From Bacteroidota bacterium (GTDB taxonomy: Bacteria > Bacteroidota > Bacteroidia > Chitinophagales > Chitinophagaceae): a stretch of DNA of 23,569 nt. The notes beneath the pieces were generated by a model that was given only the letters and a program-made list of their open reading frames with translations, ran no database searches and was not told where the DNA came from. Shown here in pieces: positions 1 through 9,200 of this stretch (position 1 is its first letter; every line of letters starts with the position of its first letter). Both the position numbers and the translations under genes were made by a program. The DNA lies in assembly GCA_023429985.1 (NCBI GenBank), contig JAEZCV010000232.1:1-23569 (forward strand). Reading direction: 5' to 3'.

Positions 1-687
1 ATATATAAGATCATTGATCCATTTGTGAAAGTGCTGATCAGGATTGGCCTTACACCCAACATGGTTACCATCATTGGTTTCCTGTTAAACATAGGCGTTG
101 CATTTGTTTTTGTGATGGGAGCGGAGAAAACTAACCGCGGTGATCTTGGTTATATAGGCTGGGCAGGTGCGTTGATACTTTTTGCCGGCTTGTTCGATAT
201 GCTCGACGGGCAGGTTGCCAGGCTTGGAAAAATGAGTTCTTCTTTCGGAGCATTGCTTGATTCGGTACTTGATCGTTATAGCGAATTATTTATGTTCCTG
301 GGGATCTGTTATTACCTGGTGGCGCATCATTACCTTATTAGTTCATTACTCGCATTCATTGCCCTGATAGGCTCCATGATGGTTAGTTATACAAGGGCAA
401 GGGCTGAAGGATTAGGTATTGAATGCAAGGGAGGGTTGATGCAAAGGCCTGAAAGAATTGTTTTGATAGGAACGGCAGCGCTTGCGTGCGGCATTATTTC
501 TGAATATATCGGTGGAGATTATAAATTAAATATTCCAGGCGTTCCTTTTCATGTTTTTGAAACCATGTCCATATTTACACTACCCATAGCTCTGCTGGCC
601 ATTTTAACGAATTATACAGCTTACAGAAGGCTAATGGATGCAAAACTTGCTTTAGATAACCGTGACGCTGAAAGGAAAATTCCTTAA
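1..687 (+). CDS. CDP-alcohol phosphatidyltransferase, 5' end missing (possible phosphatidylinositol-phosphate synthase)
   Basis: Integral membrane enzyme that joins a CDP-activated lipid to an alcohol head group, releasing CMP. The frame is open to the left edge, and the residues before the first GTG (position 25) already look like family sequence, so the true start lies upstream. The 228 visible codons contain the complete family signature DxxDGxxARx8GxxxDxxxD. Counting from the codon at position 1, its residues are D66, D69, G70, A73, R74, G83, D87 and D91. Several hydrophobic segments follow, and the basic tail ends in KIP. A PAP2/AUR1-like gene starts 43 bp downstream on the same strand. 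This pairing resembles Bacteroidota inositol-lipid clusters, where this family makes phosphatidylinositol phosphate. The signature does not reveal the alcohol acceptor, so phosphatidylglycerophosphate synthase or another member remains possible. The family is certain; the substrate is inferred. Confidence 0.93.
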   Translation: MYKIIDPFVKVLIRIGLTPNMVTIIGFLLNIGVAFVFVMGAEKTNRGDLGYIGWAGALILFAGLFDMLDGQVARLGKMSSSFGALLDSVLDRYSELFMFLGICYYLVAHHYLISSLLAFIALIGSMMVSYTRARAEGLGIECKGGLMQRPERIVLIGTAALACGIISEYIGGDYKLNIPGVPFHVFETMSIFTLPIALLAILTNYTAYRRLMDAKLALDNRDAERKIP

Positions 688-703
688 TTAAGACGTTCAA
701 CCT

Positions 704-711
704 TAGTTTTG
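704..711 (+). promoter_or_regulatory. Candidate Bacteroidota -7 element (TAnnTTTG)
   Basis: TAGTTTTG matches the Bacteroidota -7 consensus TAnnTTTG at all fixed positions and lies 19 bases before the ATG at 731. I see no TTG at the expected -33 position. It could give the PAP2 gene its own promoter with a very short leader, or it could be chance. Confidence 0.35.
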
Positions 712-730
712 CAGAAACTGCATTTATCTG

Positions 731-1723
731 ATGCTCCAGACAAAGGAAGTAGAAAAGATCAGGATTGAGAGCGTGAGCAAACTGGCTCCTAAACAACCAT
801 TTTATTCTTTAAAAAGAGTTGCATGGTGTGCATTGGCATCTGCAGCTTATCTTTTACTCAGCAACCTTGTTGTAGGCTTCCAGGCCGACCAGTTAGTACT
901 GGTTTTTATTTTCAATCTTTTTTATTTTTTAGCGCCTTCCACTAGAAGCCTGATCCTTGGCTTTACTATTTTTATTGTTTACTGGATCATTTTCGATTAC
1001 ATGAAGGCCTTTCCCAATTATCTTTTTAATGATGTACATATTGAAAGTTTGTACCAGCTTGAAAAAACTTTGTTTGGGATTGAAACAAGAGGGAAGGTGC
1101 TTACGCCCAATGAATATTTTTCAATTTATAACAACAGCTTTATAGATATACTTAGCGGCGTATTTTATTTTTGCTGGATACCCGTGCCTGTAACCTTTGC
1201 TGCTATTTTATTTTTTAAGAACAGGAAAATGTTTTTCCAGTTTGCCCTAACTTTCTTTCTTGCCAACCTCATTGGATTTATAGGTTATTATGCTTACCCC
1301 GCAGCACCGCCATGGTATGTTGCCAATTATGGTTTTGATTTTATTGCTACCACGCCCGGCAACACTGCAGGACTATCAAGGTTTGATGAATTTTTTAATA
1401 TTGAATTGTTTGCAGGCATTTATGCCAAAAGCTCCAATGTTTTTGCAGCCATGCCCTCCATGCATTCGGCATTCATGCTGATCGTACTTTATTACGGTAT
1501 TAAATCAGGTTTCAAATATTACAACATCATTTTTGGAGCCATCATGGCAGGCATATGGTTTACCGCCGTATACAGCGGGCATCATTATGTGTTTGATGTA
1601 CTGGCAGGAATTCTTACAGCAATTATTTCCATCACTGGTTTTCAGCTTATTGCTCAAAAAACACGCTGGGGCAGAAAATTGGTGAACTGGTTTATGCAGC
1701 TAACGGCCGGGCATGTGAGGTGA
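731..1723 (+). CDS. PAP2-superfamily membrane phosphotransferase, AUR1 / inositol-phosphorylceramide-synthase-like
   Basis: 330-residue polytopic membrane protein with about six hydrophobic segments. Its conserved motifs are those of the AUR1-like branch of the PAP2 superfamily: YPAAPPWY at 189-196, MPSMHS at 241-246 with H245, and GHHYVFD at 283-289 with H285 and D289 in the HxxxD spacing of the catalytic triad. The family forms a phospho-histidine intermediate and either transfers a phospho-head group to a lipid acceptor such as ceramide or hydrolyses a lipid phosphate. The preceding gene is a CDP-alcohol phosphatidyltransferase, so a joint role in inositol phospholipid or sphingolipid synthesis is likely. 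That role is inferred from context and from known Bacteroidota inositol-lipid clusters. The ATG at 731 is the first in frame and leaves a polar N-terminus before the first membrane segment. No clear Shine-Dalgarno sequence is visible. Lipid phosphatase is the main alternative. Confidence 0.88.
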   Translation: MLQTKEVEKIRIESVSKLAPKQPFYSLKRVAWCALASAAYLLLSNLVVGFQADQLVLVFIFNLFYFLAPSTRSLILGFTIFIVYWIIFDYMKAFPNYLFNDVHIESLYQLEKTLFGIETRGKVLTPNEYFSIYNNSFIDILSGVFYFCWIPVPVTFAAILFFKNRKMFFQFALTFFLANLIGFIGYYAYPAAPPWYVANYGFDFIATTPGNTAGLSRFDEFFNIELFAGIYAKSSNVFAAMPSMHSAFMLIVLYYGIKSGFKYYNIIFGAIMAGIWFTAVYSGHHYVFDVLAGILTAIISITGFQLIAQKTRWGRKLVNWFMQLTAGHVR

Positions 1724-1735
1724 TGGTGGAAGTTC

Positions 1736-1786
1736 TTCAATTGATCTTTTATCAATTGAAAAGGATGCAGCCAAAAGACTGCACCC
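1736..1786. terminator. Paired hairpins between convergent genes, likely bidirectional terminator
   Basis: Two stem-loops lie between the convergent PAP2 and beta-barrel genes. The first has perfect 10-bp arms (1736-1745 and 1751-1760) around a 5-nt loop. The second has 8-bp arms (1763-1770 and 1779-1786). Read on the minus strand, the second stem is closed by seven Watson-Crick pairs and one G-U pair and is followed by TTTT (complement of 1759-1762), as expected for an intrinsic terminator of the minus-strand operon. The first stem lacks a T tract for the plus strand. Confidence 0.6.
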
Positions 1787-1791
1787 TTTCA

Positions 1792-2463
1792 TTAAAACTT
1801 GATTTTTGCTATTCTATAAGTAACTTTAAATTCACCCATCAATGTTGTATTGTAGTTATAGTATCTATCTGGCACAGAATGAAAGATCACCATTATATCG
1901 AATTTGTTTAACGTCGTACCTAATAAAATCCTTTCAACTTCTCTTTTAAAACTTCCTTTAAAAACATTTGCCTGTGGATTTCCTGTGCTGTCATAACCAA
2001 CAAATACTGAAAAATCATAGCGCGAATTAAGATTTATTACTCCATATCCAACGCCAAAAAGTAGAGAGAGATTCTTAATCTTTTTCGAATTAATAGGAAT
2101 ACGGTACATACCATCTATAAAGAAATCCATTTTAAATCTGTCAACAGCATAAAATTCCTGAAAGGCACTTTCTCTTTGAAAATGATTATTTCCATATCTA
2201 AAATAACTGCTTAATTGTGTCTCCAGTCGCGAATTAAAAAATGATTTCTTTATATCAATCGCTGCATTTAAAGGATTAAAATGATCTTTTGATTTGAAAT
2301 GAGGAGTTAACTGAACTTGATAACCATTTCCTTCCTGAATCATTAGCAAGCCTAATCTCTTACCAAAACCAATATTGAACCGTACCTCATTATCCTGAGC
2401 AGCTACTGAAATAGGTATTAAACCCAATGCGGATACTAAAGCAAATAAAATAAAGTGTTTCAT
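1792..2463 (-). CDS. Small outer-membrane beta-barrel-like protein, unknown family
   Basis: I do not recognise the family. The start chosen is the ATG at 2463-2461, not the in-frame ATG at 2490, because it puts a standard signal peptide at the N-terminus (MKHF followed by a hydrophobic core ending near VAAQ) and is preceded by GGGAAG eight bases upstream. The product is 223 residues. After the signal peptide it shows alternating polar and hydrophobic stretches rich in Tyr and Phe, and it ends in a strand-like segment with a terminal Phe, both typical of outer-membrane beta-barrels. The start lies one base after the TAA of the upstream lipoprotein gene, so the two are surely co-transcribed and probably translationally coupled. 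A surface lipoprotein with a barrel partner is a reasonable guess. No enzymatic motif is visible. Confidence 0.72.
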   Translation of the reverse strand: MKHFILFALVSALGLIPISVAAQDNEVRFNIGFGKRLGLLMIQEGNGYQVQLTPHFKSKDHFNPLNAAIDIKKSFFNSRLETQLSSYFRYGNNHFQRESAFQEFYAVDRFKMDFFIDGMYRIPINSKKIKNLSLLFGVGYGVINLNSRYDFSVFVGYDSTGNPQANVFKGSFKREVERILLGTTLNKFDIMVIFHSVPDRYYNYNTTLMGEFKVTYRIAKIKF

Positions 2464-2464
2464 A

Positions 2465-3757
2465 TTAATAACTTCCCGTTTCAAATTCAATTACATTTGA
2501 TATCACTTCTCCTGTAGCATAATAGCGTTCAGCACTTGGAGTTAAAATAAGAGAATTACAGAAGTTTCCTTTATAATATTCAACTCCCAACCATGTATAA
2601 TCCTTCCAGTTTGAGCGATAATCAATTTCCCAATCGGGATTCCCTACGGATCTGCTGTTAAAATTAGCTAGTTGAACACCTGCAGGAAAGGGATCATACT
2701 CAAAAACAACATAATCTAACCAAACTGGATTCTGAAAGGGATATTCGTTTCGCCAATTTGATTGAACCCGAACATTTAAATAAATGTTTTCCCCAATTTT
2801 CTTTTTTTTGACATCTGCAATTCTAATTCCCCTGTTTCCATCTCTTGCATCGGCATAATAATGGACTATATCTAAATTTGGATCACCCATTCTTCTATCA
2901 TTATATGTATGTAATACTGCTTTAAAATTTATTTCTGAATTACCCCCTAGCCATCTTTCCTTTCTATCATTTACCTTTAACCTTTTTATGGCCATATCAA
3001 CTGCTGCGTGATTTAGGTTTGGATAATGTTCTCCCTCAATTGCAAGGTTATTTGAATATATAGACCCGCTTCCAGCATTATCATTTGGATCTTCACCTGC
3101 TAAGATTAAATATCCATAATTATTTACAGATTCATTTATAGAAACCACCCATAAGCGGTGGGTATTACCAAATTCTTCATCAATATGCCCAATGTAAACT
3201 AATTCACCCTCAACATATTGGTAAGCAGGATATTCCTCATTTTCATTTAGATCTTCAGGGTTTTCACCAGCGTAAATAGCAAAGAATAATTCTGATGTAT
3301 CTCTTGAATCTGCAGGTTCATCCTCAAGGTGCTGAAGGCTTGGAATATATACTTGAGGATAATAATTGTTTGAATCAATATTGTATAAATCAGATAGTGC
3401 ATCAGATAAGCTATCAGTCCCTAATAAGGGCCCCCAATTTGGATCGTCTAATAATTGGGTTATAAGAACTTCATATTGGCCATCAAATTTTTCACTCGCC
3501 TTAGATTCAACGAAATTTGGAAATGCGGGATTCTCAGTAAGAGGAGCTATATGGCGAGCAACCTTAGAAAGAACATCTTCAGCAAATTGGAATGGATTAG
3601 ATCGCAATAACTGTTCTTGCTGAACCGTGCGTTTTAATCTTGTCAAATTATCTGTAGGTAATTGAATAGTGTCTTTTTTGCAACTTTGTAAAGCTATTAC
3701 AATAAAGAAAAAAAGAAATGCAAAACAGTTAAATCTGAAAAGATAAGTTTTTCTCAT
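2465..3757 (-). CDS. Predicted lipoprotein, unknown function
   Basis: 430-residue predicted lipoprotein. The start chosen is the ATG at 3757-3755: it gives a basic N-terminus, a Phe-rich hydrophobic core and a lipobox LQSC at residues 23-26 with Cys26, followed by KKD. A longer in-frame reading to 3883 exists, but its extra 42 residues would bury the signal peptide. The residues after Cys26 (KKDT) contain no run of acidic residues that would obviously mark surface export. The mature part has an Asp/Asn/Glu-rich middle segment and a C-terminal half rich in Tyr, Trp and Phe that looks all-beta. No catalytic motif or named domain is recognised. It is first in a two-gene operon with the beta-barrel-like protein, one base apart. 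The region looks A+T-richer by eye than its neighbours, which may indicate lineage-specific or acquired genes. Confidence 0.72.
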   Translation of the reverse strand: MRKTYLFRFNCFAFLFFFIVIALQSCKKDTIQLPTDNLTRLKRTVQQEQLLRSNPFQFAEDVLSKVARHIAPLTENPAFPNFVESKASEKFDGQYEVLITQLLDDPNWGPLLGTDSLSDALSDLYNIDSNNYYPQVYIPSLQHLEDEPADSRDTSELFFAIYAGENPEDLNENEEYPAYQYVEGELVYIGHIDEEFGNTHRLWVVSINESVNNYGYLILAGEDPNDNAGSGSIYSNNLAIEGEHYPNLNHAAVDMAIKRLKVNDRKERWLGGNSEINFKAVLHTYNDRRMGDPNLDIVHYYADARDGNRGIRIADVKKKKIGENIYLNVRVQSNWRNEYPFQNPVWLDYVVFEYDPFPAGVQLANFNSRSVGNPDWEIDYRSNWKDYTWLGVEYYKGNFCNSLILTPSAERYYATGEVISNVIEFETGSY

Positions 3758-4057
3758 AATAATTAAGTTTTCACAAAGATTGGACATTCTCTTTGCCTTA
3801 AAAATACGGGAACTACGGAAATTTAATAGGTAGTTATACGGTATGGGAATTAATAAAACGTATCCATTCCACCAACTCATCACTTTTTATTCAACCGAGC
3901 GGTATAATTTTGCAATAACAAATTTTCAATTTCGCTTATTTTATGTACGTTGATACTTTCAAAATCATTGGTTAGGCATTTAGTTTAATCTCCTACTGTT
4001 AACACGCTATTAAGATCAACGCAATTCAGCTTTACCTTTCCTATACCTTGCCTATAG

Positions 4058-4121
4058 GGTGTATACGGTGTGCCTACGGTGTGCCTACGGTGTGCCTACG
4101 GTGTGTCTACGGTGTGCCTAT
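4058..4121. repeat. 11-bp tandem repeat, five units plus a degenerate one
   Basis: Five consecutive copies of GGTGTGCCTAC occupy 4067-4121. Three are identical (4067-4099); the fourth has GTC for GCC and the fifth ends in T. A degenerate 9-bp unit (GGTGTATAC) precedes them at 4058-4066, and a partial match to the unit's 3' half lies just upstream. The array is about 120 bp before the ABC transporter start. The 11-bp period is close to one DNA helical turn. Confidence 0.9.
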
Positions 4122-4165
4122 GGGCTAAAACCTTTAGCACAAGGCAATCAGATGTAGAGTAGCAG

Positions 4166-4210
4166 CATTCACCATTCACCATTGACCATTGACCATTCAC
4201 CATTCACCAC
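4166..4210. repeat. Heptanucleotide tandem repeat CATTCAC/CATTGAC
   Basis: Six contiguous 7-bp units in the order CATTCAC, CATTCAC, CATTGAC, CATTGAC, CATTCAC, CATTCAC, ending in a partial CAC. The array ends 30 bp before the ABC transporter ATG. Short heptameric repeats with such paired variants occur as dispersed intergenic elements in some bacteria. Nothing here shows a function. Confidence 0.92.
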
Positions 4211-4240
4211 CCAAGGCTCATTTTTTGCACCTTCGCCCAT

Positions 4241-5995
4241 ATGAAGATCCTTTGGAAGTATTTAAGACCACAGAAAGGCTTAATTATTATTGCCCTGGCG
4301 CTGGCTACCGTTGCCCAGCTTCTCATGCTGGTAGATCCCCTCATCTTTGGAAAGATCATTGACGATTATGCTGCCAACCCGGGAAACCGCACCCGTAAGG
4401 AACTGGTGAATGGAGTGCTGGGATGGCTGGGCATTGCTATCGCTGTTGCCCTGCTGGCAAGAATTGCCCGTTCCTTCCAGGAATATTTTACACGCCTTGC
4501 CGTACAGAAATTTGGTATGCAGATCTTCAACGATGGCCTCAAACAAACACTCCGACTTTCCTTCCAGGAGTTTGAAGAACAACGCAGCGGCGAAACACTT
4601 TCCGTTTTACAAAAAGTAAGACAGGACACACAGATGTTTCTCAATTCTTTCATCAACATATTATTTTCCTCTTTTGTTGGAATGGGTTTTCTCATCTGGT
4701 ATTCCATTACCAAAAACTGGATGCTGATACCGGTCTTTGTAATTGGCATCCTCGTACTCGGATCACTTACCGGATTATTAAGTAAAAAGATAAAGACCAC
4801 CCAGCGCTCCATCAACCGCGAAACAAACAAGATGTCGGGTGTGATCACCGAATCGTTAAGAAATATAGAACTGGTGAAAAGTCTTGGTCTAACCTTCCCC
4901 GAAATACGCAGGTTGAGAGAGCAGACATTAAAGATCTTTGAGCTGGAAATGTATAAGGTAAGAAAAGTGCGCTCGCTCACCTTCATGCAGGGAACAACAC
5001 TTAGTTTATTAAAACAATCCATTTTATTTATTCTTCTCTGGCTCATCTTCCGCGATGTATTAACAACAGGTGAACTCATTGCCATGCAGTTTATTTCGGC
5101 ATCTTTATTTGGTCCGCTTCAGGATCTTGGTAACATCATATTAAGCTATCGCGAAGTGGAAGCTTCCATCAGCAATTTCGACCAGTTAATGCATAAGCCT
5201 ATTGAGCAAAGACCCGAAAATCCTTTGGTTGTTGGTGAACTGAAAAGCATACGTTTTGAAGATGTGGTCTTCCACCACAAAACCGCCGCTTATAATGCCA
5301 TGGATGGAATTTCTTTCAGTGCGCAAACGGGAGAGACCATTGCATTTGTTGGTCCTTCAGGTTCTGGTAAGTCAACACTTGTAAAACTACTGGTAGGATT
5401 ATACCAGCCGGTGGAAGGCGAGATCTATTTCAATGATCATTCATCCCGGCTGATTCGTTATAATGAATTGCGCAGGCAGATTGGTTTTGTTACGCAGGAT
5501 ACTCAGTTGTTTGCAGGAACCATAAAGGAAAACTTGTTGTTTGTAAAACCCGATGCCACCGATGAAGAGATCTACGATGCACTGCATAAAGCCTCGTGCG
5601 ATTATTTATTATCGCGATCGTCGAATGGCCTTAATACCATTCTTGGAGAAGGCGGAATGAAATTGTCGGGAGGAGAGAAGCAAAGAATTTCCATAGCACG
5701 TGCACTGTTGCGGCATCCGCGATTACTGATATTTGATGAAGCTACATCTGCACTTGATTCGCTTACCGAAGAAGATATTACCAATACCATCAGGGAGATT
5801 TCTTCGGCAAGGGATCAAATCACTATTCTCATTGCTCACCGGCTTTCCACGATCATGCATGCCGATGTAATTTATGTACTGGAAAAAGGGAAGATCATTG
5901 AAACGGGTTCGCACGAAAACCTGCTGGAACAAAAAGGACTGTATTACGCCATGTGGCGACAGCAGGTAGGTGAACGCAGAAATGTGCTGACATAA
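4241..5995 (+). CDS. ABC exporter half-transporter (fused membrane and ATPase domains)
   Basis: 584-residue type IV (MsbA-like) half-transporter that should work as a dimer in the inner membrane, exporting a lipid, peptide or drug at the cost of ATP. The membrane domain covers about residues 1-310 with roughly six helices. The nucleotide-binding domain covers about 335-575 and has every motif: Walker A GPSGSGKST at 371-379, Q-loop Gln419, signature LSGGE at 475-479, Walker B LLIFDE at 495-500 with Glu500, D-loop SALD and switch His533. Length is normal for the family. No peptidase or other extra domain is fused. The ATG at 4241 directly precedes the first helix, with no clear Shine-Dalgarno sequence. 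It appears monocistronic, with tandem repeats in its upstream region. The substrate cannot be read from the sequence; a lipid flippase or multidrug exporter is equally possible. Confidence 0.94.
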   Translation: MKILWKYLRPQKGLIIIALALATVAQLLMLVDPLIFGKIIDDYAANPGNRTRKELVNGVLGWLGIAIAVALLARIARSFQEYFTRLAVQKFGMQIFNDGLKQTLRLSFQEFEEQRSGETLSVLQKVRQDTQMFLNSFINILFSSFVGMGFLIWYSITKNWMLIPVFVIGILVLGSLTGLLSKKIKTTQRSINRETNKMSGVITESLRNIELVKSLGLTFPEIRRLREQTLKIFELEMYKVRKVRSLTFMQGTTLSLLKQSILFILLWLIFRDVLTTGELIAMQFISASLFGPLQDLGNIILSYREVEASISNFDQLMHKPIEQRPENPLVVGELKSIRFEDVVFHHKTAAYNAMDGISFSAQTGETIAFVGPSGSGKSTLVKLLVGLYQPVEGEIYFNDHSSRLIRYNELRRQIGFVTQDTQLFAGTIKENLLFVKPDATDEEIYDALHKASCDYLLSRSSNGLNTILGEGGMKLSGGEKQRISIARALLRHPRLLIFDEATSALDSLTEEDITNTIREISSARDQITILIAHRLSTIMHADVIYVLEKGKIIETGSHENLLEQKGLYYAMWRQQVGERRNVLT

Positions 5996-6005
5996 TGATG
6001 ATCCC

Positions 6006-6049
6006 GGCAGTTGTATGCAATTTTGATGAGCGTTTATACTGCCTGTTTT
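6006..6049 (+). terminator. Possible intrinsic terminator after the ABC transporter
   Basis: Arms GGCAGT (6006-6011) and ACTGCC (6038-6043) can pair around a 26-nt loop and are followed by TGTTTTT. The long loop makes this a weak candidate, but its position just after the ABC transporter stop is right. Confidence 0.35.
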
Positions 6050-6070
6050 TCCCCAAATAATCCCCCTGTC

Positions 6071-6100
6071 TTTGCAAATAATTTATATCCATTATATTTA
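6071..6100 (+). promoter_or_regulatory. Candidate promoter of the giant T9SS cargo gene
   Basis: TTTG at 6071-6074 and TATATTTA at 6093-6100 (one base off TAnnTTTG) are separated by 18 bases, near the usual Bacteroidota -33/-7 spacing. They lie about 120 bp before the cargo gene start. This is a consensus match by eye only. Confidence 0.3.
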
Positions 6101-6218
6101 TAATCCATTATCCTTCCGGTAAGCATCCGTTTTCAAAACAGATTGGCCCAGGCCTGGAAATTCCTTCTTTCATCCTACCATACCCGGTTACCCTGAGAAC
6201 ATTGAGCAACCATTACTA

Positions 6219-9200
6219 ATGCTGATGAAAAAGGCCTTTTTGATCCTTAGTTTTATTTTATTAATGAAGTCCGGCTTTACCCAGGCTGTCATTTCAGGCA
6301 ATAATGTTATTTGTCCGGGTGGCTCAGTAACACTTACTGTTACAGGTGCCAGTGCCGGATCAGGTTTTACCTGGTTAAGCTCAAATGATAATGGAATTAC
6401 CTGGTTGCCAGTTAGTCCCGGAGGAAATCTTTATTCGCTCACAACTTCTACACCTGCATTTTATACCGCAATAGTAAATTTCAATGGCAATAACGATACG
6501 CTTACAGGAGTTGAAGTTTCTTTGGGGACAAACCCTGTTGCGGGATTTTCAATTGTAAACAATGATGGTTGTTCGGGTACAACAATTCAGTTCCTCTCAT
6601 CTGTAAGTGCCGGAAGCTTTCCATTTACTTATAGCTGGGATTTTGGTGATGGAACAACATCTTCGGTTCAGAATCCAACACATGTATTTGATACTACCGG
6701 ATGTGGAATTGCCAGTTTTAACGTGACCCTTACCGTTACCGATGCAAATGGATGTACGGGAACAACCAGCCAGGTAGTTCAAATCAAGGAAAGGCCATCC
6801 ATTGTTTTTAATGATCTTGAAAACCCCTTTTCCGAATTCAATAACTGCGGCAACCTCCCTTCGGTTGGCAACTCGGATTTTACCGTGCGACTGGGATTAA
6901 ATGCCAGCAGTTCCTCCTGCATAACCAGTTTTCATGTTGACTGGGGCGATGGAAATATTGCGAATAATCTTACCGCCTCGAGCTTTCCACTTCCTCATAC
7001 CTATACGCAACTGGGGGCATTTGATATTACAATTACTGCAGTTTCTTCAAATGGTTGTACCAGTACCAGGGTATATAAAGCAATTAACCAGGCCAATCCC
7101 GCTGTAGGTATTTCCGGTTCGGGTAGTACTACCGGTTGTGGACCAAAAGGATTCTGGTTCAAACTAAGCCAGTATGAATTGAATTCACCCGGAACCAGGT
7201 ATATATGGGATTTCGGCGACGGGTCTCCACTGGTAACCTGGGAAATGCCTATACTTGTAGATTCTATTTATCATGAGTATAATTCATCTTCCTGTACTTC
7301 TCCCAATACCCAGTTTACCGTAAAGGTTACAGCCAAAAATGGTTGTGATTCTACTGCAGCCACCATTAATAACATAAGAATATTTACAAAACCGGAGGCA
7401 GAATTTACAATGCCGGAAATAGGTTGTGTAAATACGCCCATTGTATTTAATAACACTTCGGTTTTAAGTTTTAATAGTCCAAACTGCAATTCAACAACAA
7501 ATTTCTTCTGGGATTTTGGCGATCCTTCCAGTGCTCAGAATACTTCTTCTGCAGTAAATCCTTCTCATATCTATTCTACACCCGGCATTTATTCTATAAG
7601 GCTCATTGCAGAAGGTAATTGTGGGCGCGATACCATCATCAAAACCATTTGCGTAGTTCCTGTACCAACCGTAAGTTTTACGCTGGACCAGGATGTGGGC
7701 TGCGGACCATTTATTGTTAATGCCACCAATACCAGTAATACTATTACAGGTTGTGCCATTCCACAATACAACTGGACCGTTACTTATGCCGCTGGCAATT
7801 GCGGATCGGGGCCTACATGGAGTTTTGCAAATGGAACAACTGATACAAGTCTTCATCCATCCTTTCAATTTATAAATGCGGGAACCTATACTATAAGGCT
7901 TACCATATCCAATGCATGTACAACAGCTTTTGCCACGCATACAGTTGTGGTAAAGCAGCCACCCACTGTAAGTATACCGGCCATTCAGGATTACTGTGGT
8001 CCAACCGGTTTTTCACCTGCGGCAATGGTTGAAAATTGTGGATCAGGACCCCTGAATTATTTATGGAGTTTTAATAGTGGAATTCCTTCAACTTCAACAG
8101 ACCTTAGCCCCGGGCTCATACAATTTAATTCGGGCGGATTGAATACCATTTCTCTTGCTGCTACCAATGAATGTGGCACAACTACTGCAACCAGGAGTTT
8201 TAATATTAATCCTGTTCCAGTATTAACCATCCCTGCTAACCAGTCTTTCTGTCCGGGTGAAACAGCAGGGCCTTTTAATTTTTCATCTTCACTGGGCGGA
8301 ACAATAAGCTGGAGTGCATCGTCTACAGCCATAGGATTGAATACTGCATCAGGTACAGGAAATATTCCATCATTTACAACAGCAAATAATTCGGGAACGG
8401 CCATTAGTTCCACTATTACCGTAACAACAACAGTAAATGGATGTTCATCTCAATCTTCCTTTATCATAACTGTTCAGCCTTCACCTCCTGCACCTGTGGT
8501 TACAGCAGTTTCTTACTGTAAGGATGAAACGCCGGTTGCATTAACTGCAACAGCATTGAATGGATACAGTTTGCTTTGGTATACCACACCATCAGGTGGA
8601 ACAGGTTCTTCAGCGGCACCTTTACCTACTACAGGAACAGCTGGCATAACCACTTATTATGTGTCACAAAAAAATGATGTTACCGGTTGTGAAGGACCGC
8701 GATCGTCTTTAGTGGTTACAGTTCATCCATCTTTACATAACAATATAATTGGGAATGCTCATACAATTTGTTTAGGACAAACAGCGCAAACGCTAACCTC
8801 ACAGCAAACACTTACAGGAGGAAATGGGACCTATAGTTTTCAATGGCAATCATCTTCAGATGGTGGAATAACATGGACGAATATCAGTGGTGCAAATGCA
8901 GTGAATTATAACCCCGCGACTTTAAGTGCAGCCACATCATTCCGAAGAATTGTTGTTAGCAATGGTTGCAGCGATACCTCAACTTCCGTTTTAATCGCTG
9001 TTGATCCCGCAATTGACAATAATAATATTCAATCATCGCATACCATTTGCGCCGGTGAAGTTCCGGATCTTTTAATAGGCGATGTTCCTTCCGGTGGTAG
9101 TGGAAGTTTATTCTACCAGTGGCAGATTTCCCAAAATGCAATTTCCTGGAGTAATATAACTGGAGCAACAAACCTGAACCACCAGCATACTGCGCTTTCC

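Larger units (their letters stand above)
3758..4240. other. Divergent intergenic region, 483 bp, with repeats
   Basis: Non-coding gap between the minus-strand lipoprotein gene and the plus-strand ABC transporter, so it should hold both promoters. It contains a perfect TAnnTTTG element on the plus strand at 3905-3912 (no matching -33), an 8-bp palindrome CCTATAGG at 4051-4058, an 11-bp tandem repeat and a 7-bp tandem repeat (listed separately). No convincing gene or structured RNA is seen. Confidence 0.6.

Noticed and set aside
1720..1911. Small plus-strand frame after the PAP2 gene
   Set aside because: It runs through the terminator hairpins and antisense to the 3' end of the beta-barrel gene, with no recognisable protein features.
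2465..3883. Longer start for the lipoprotein at 3883
   Set aside because: The extra 42 residues lack any family pattern and would place the signal peptide and lipobox in the middle of the protein; the ATG at 3757 gives a standard lipoprotein signal.
4058..4210. CRISPR array
   Set aside because: Units are 11 and 7 bp and directly contiguous with no spacers; no cas genes are nearby.
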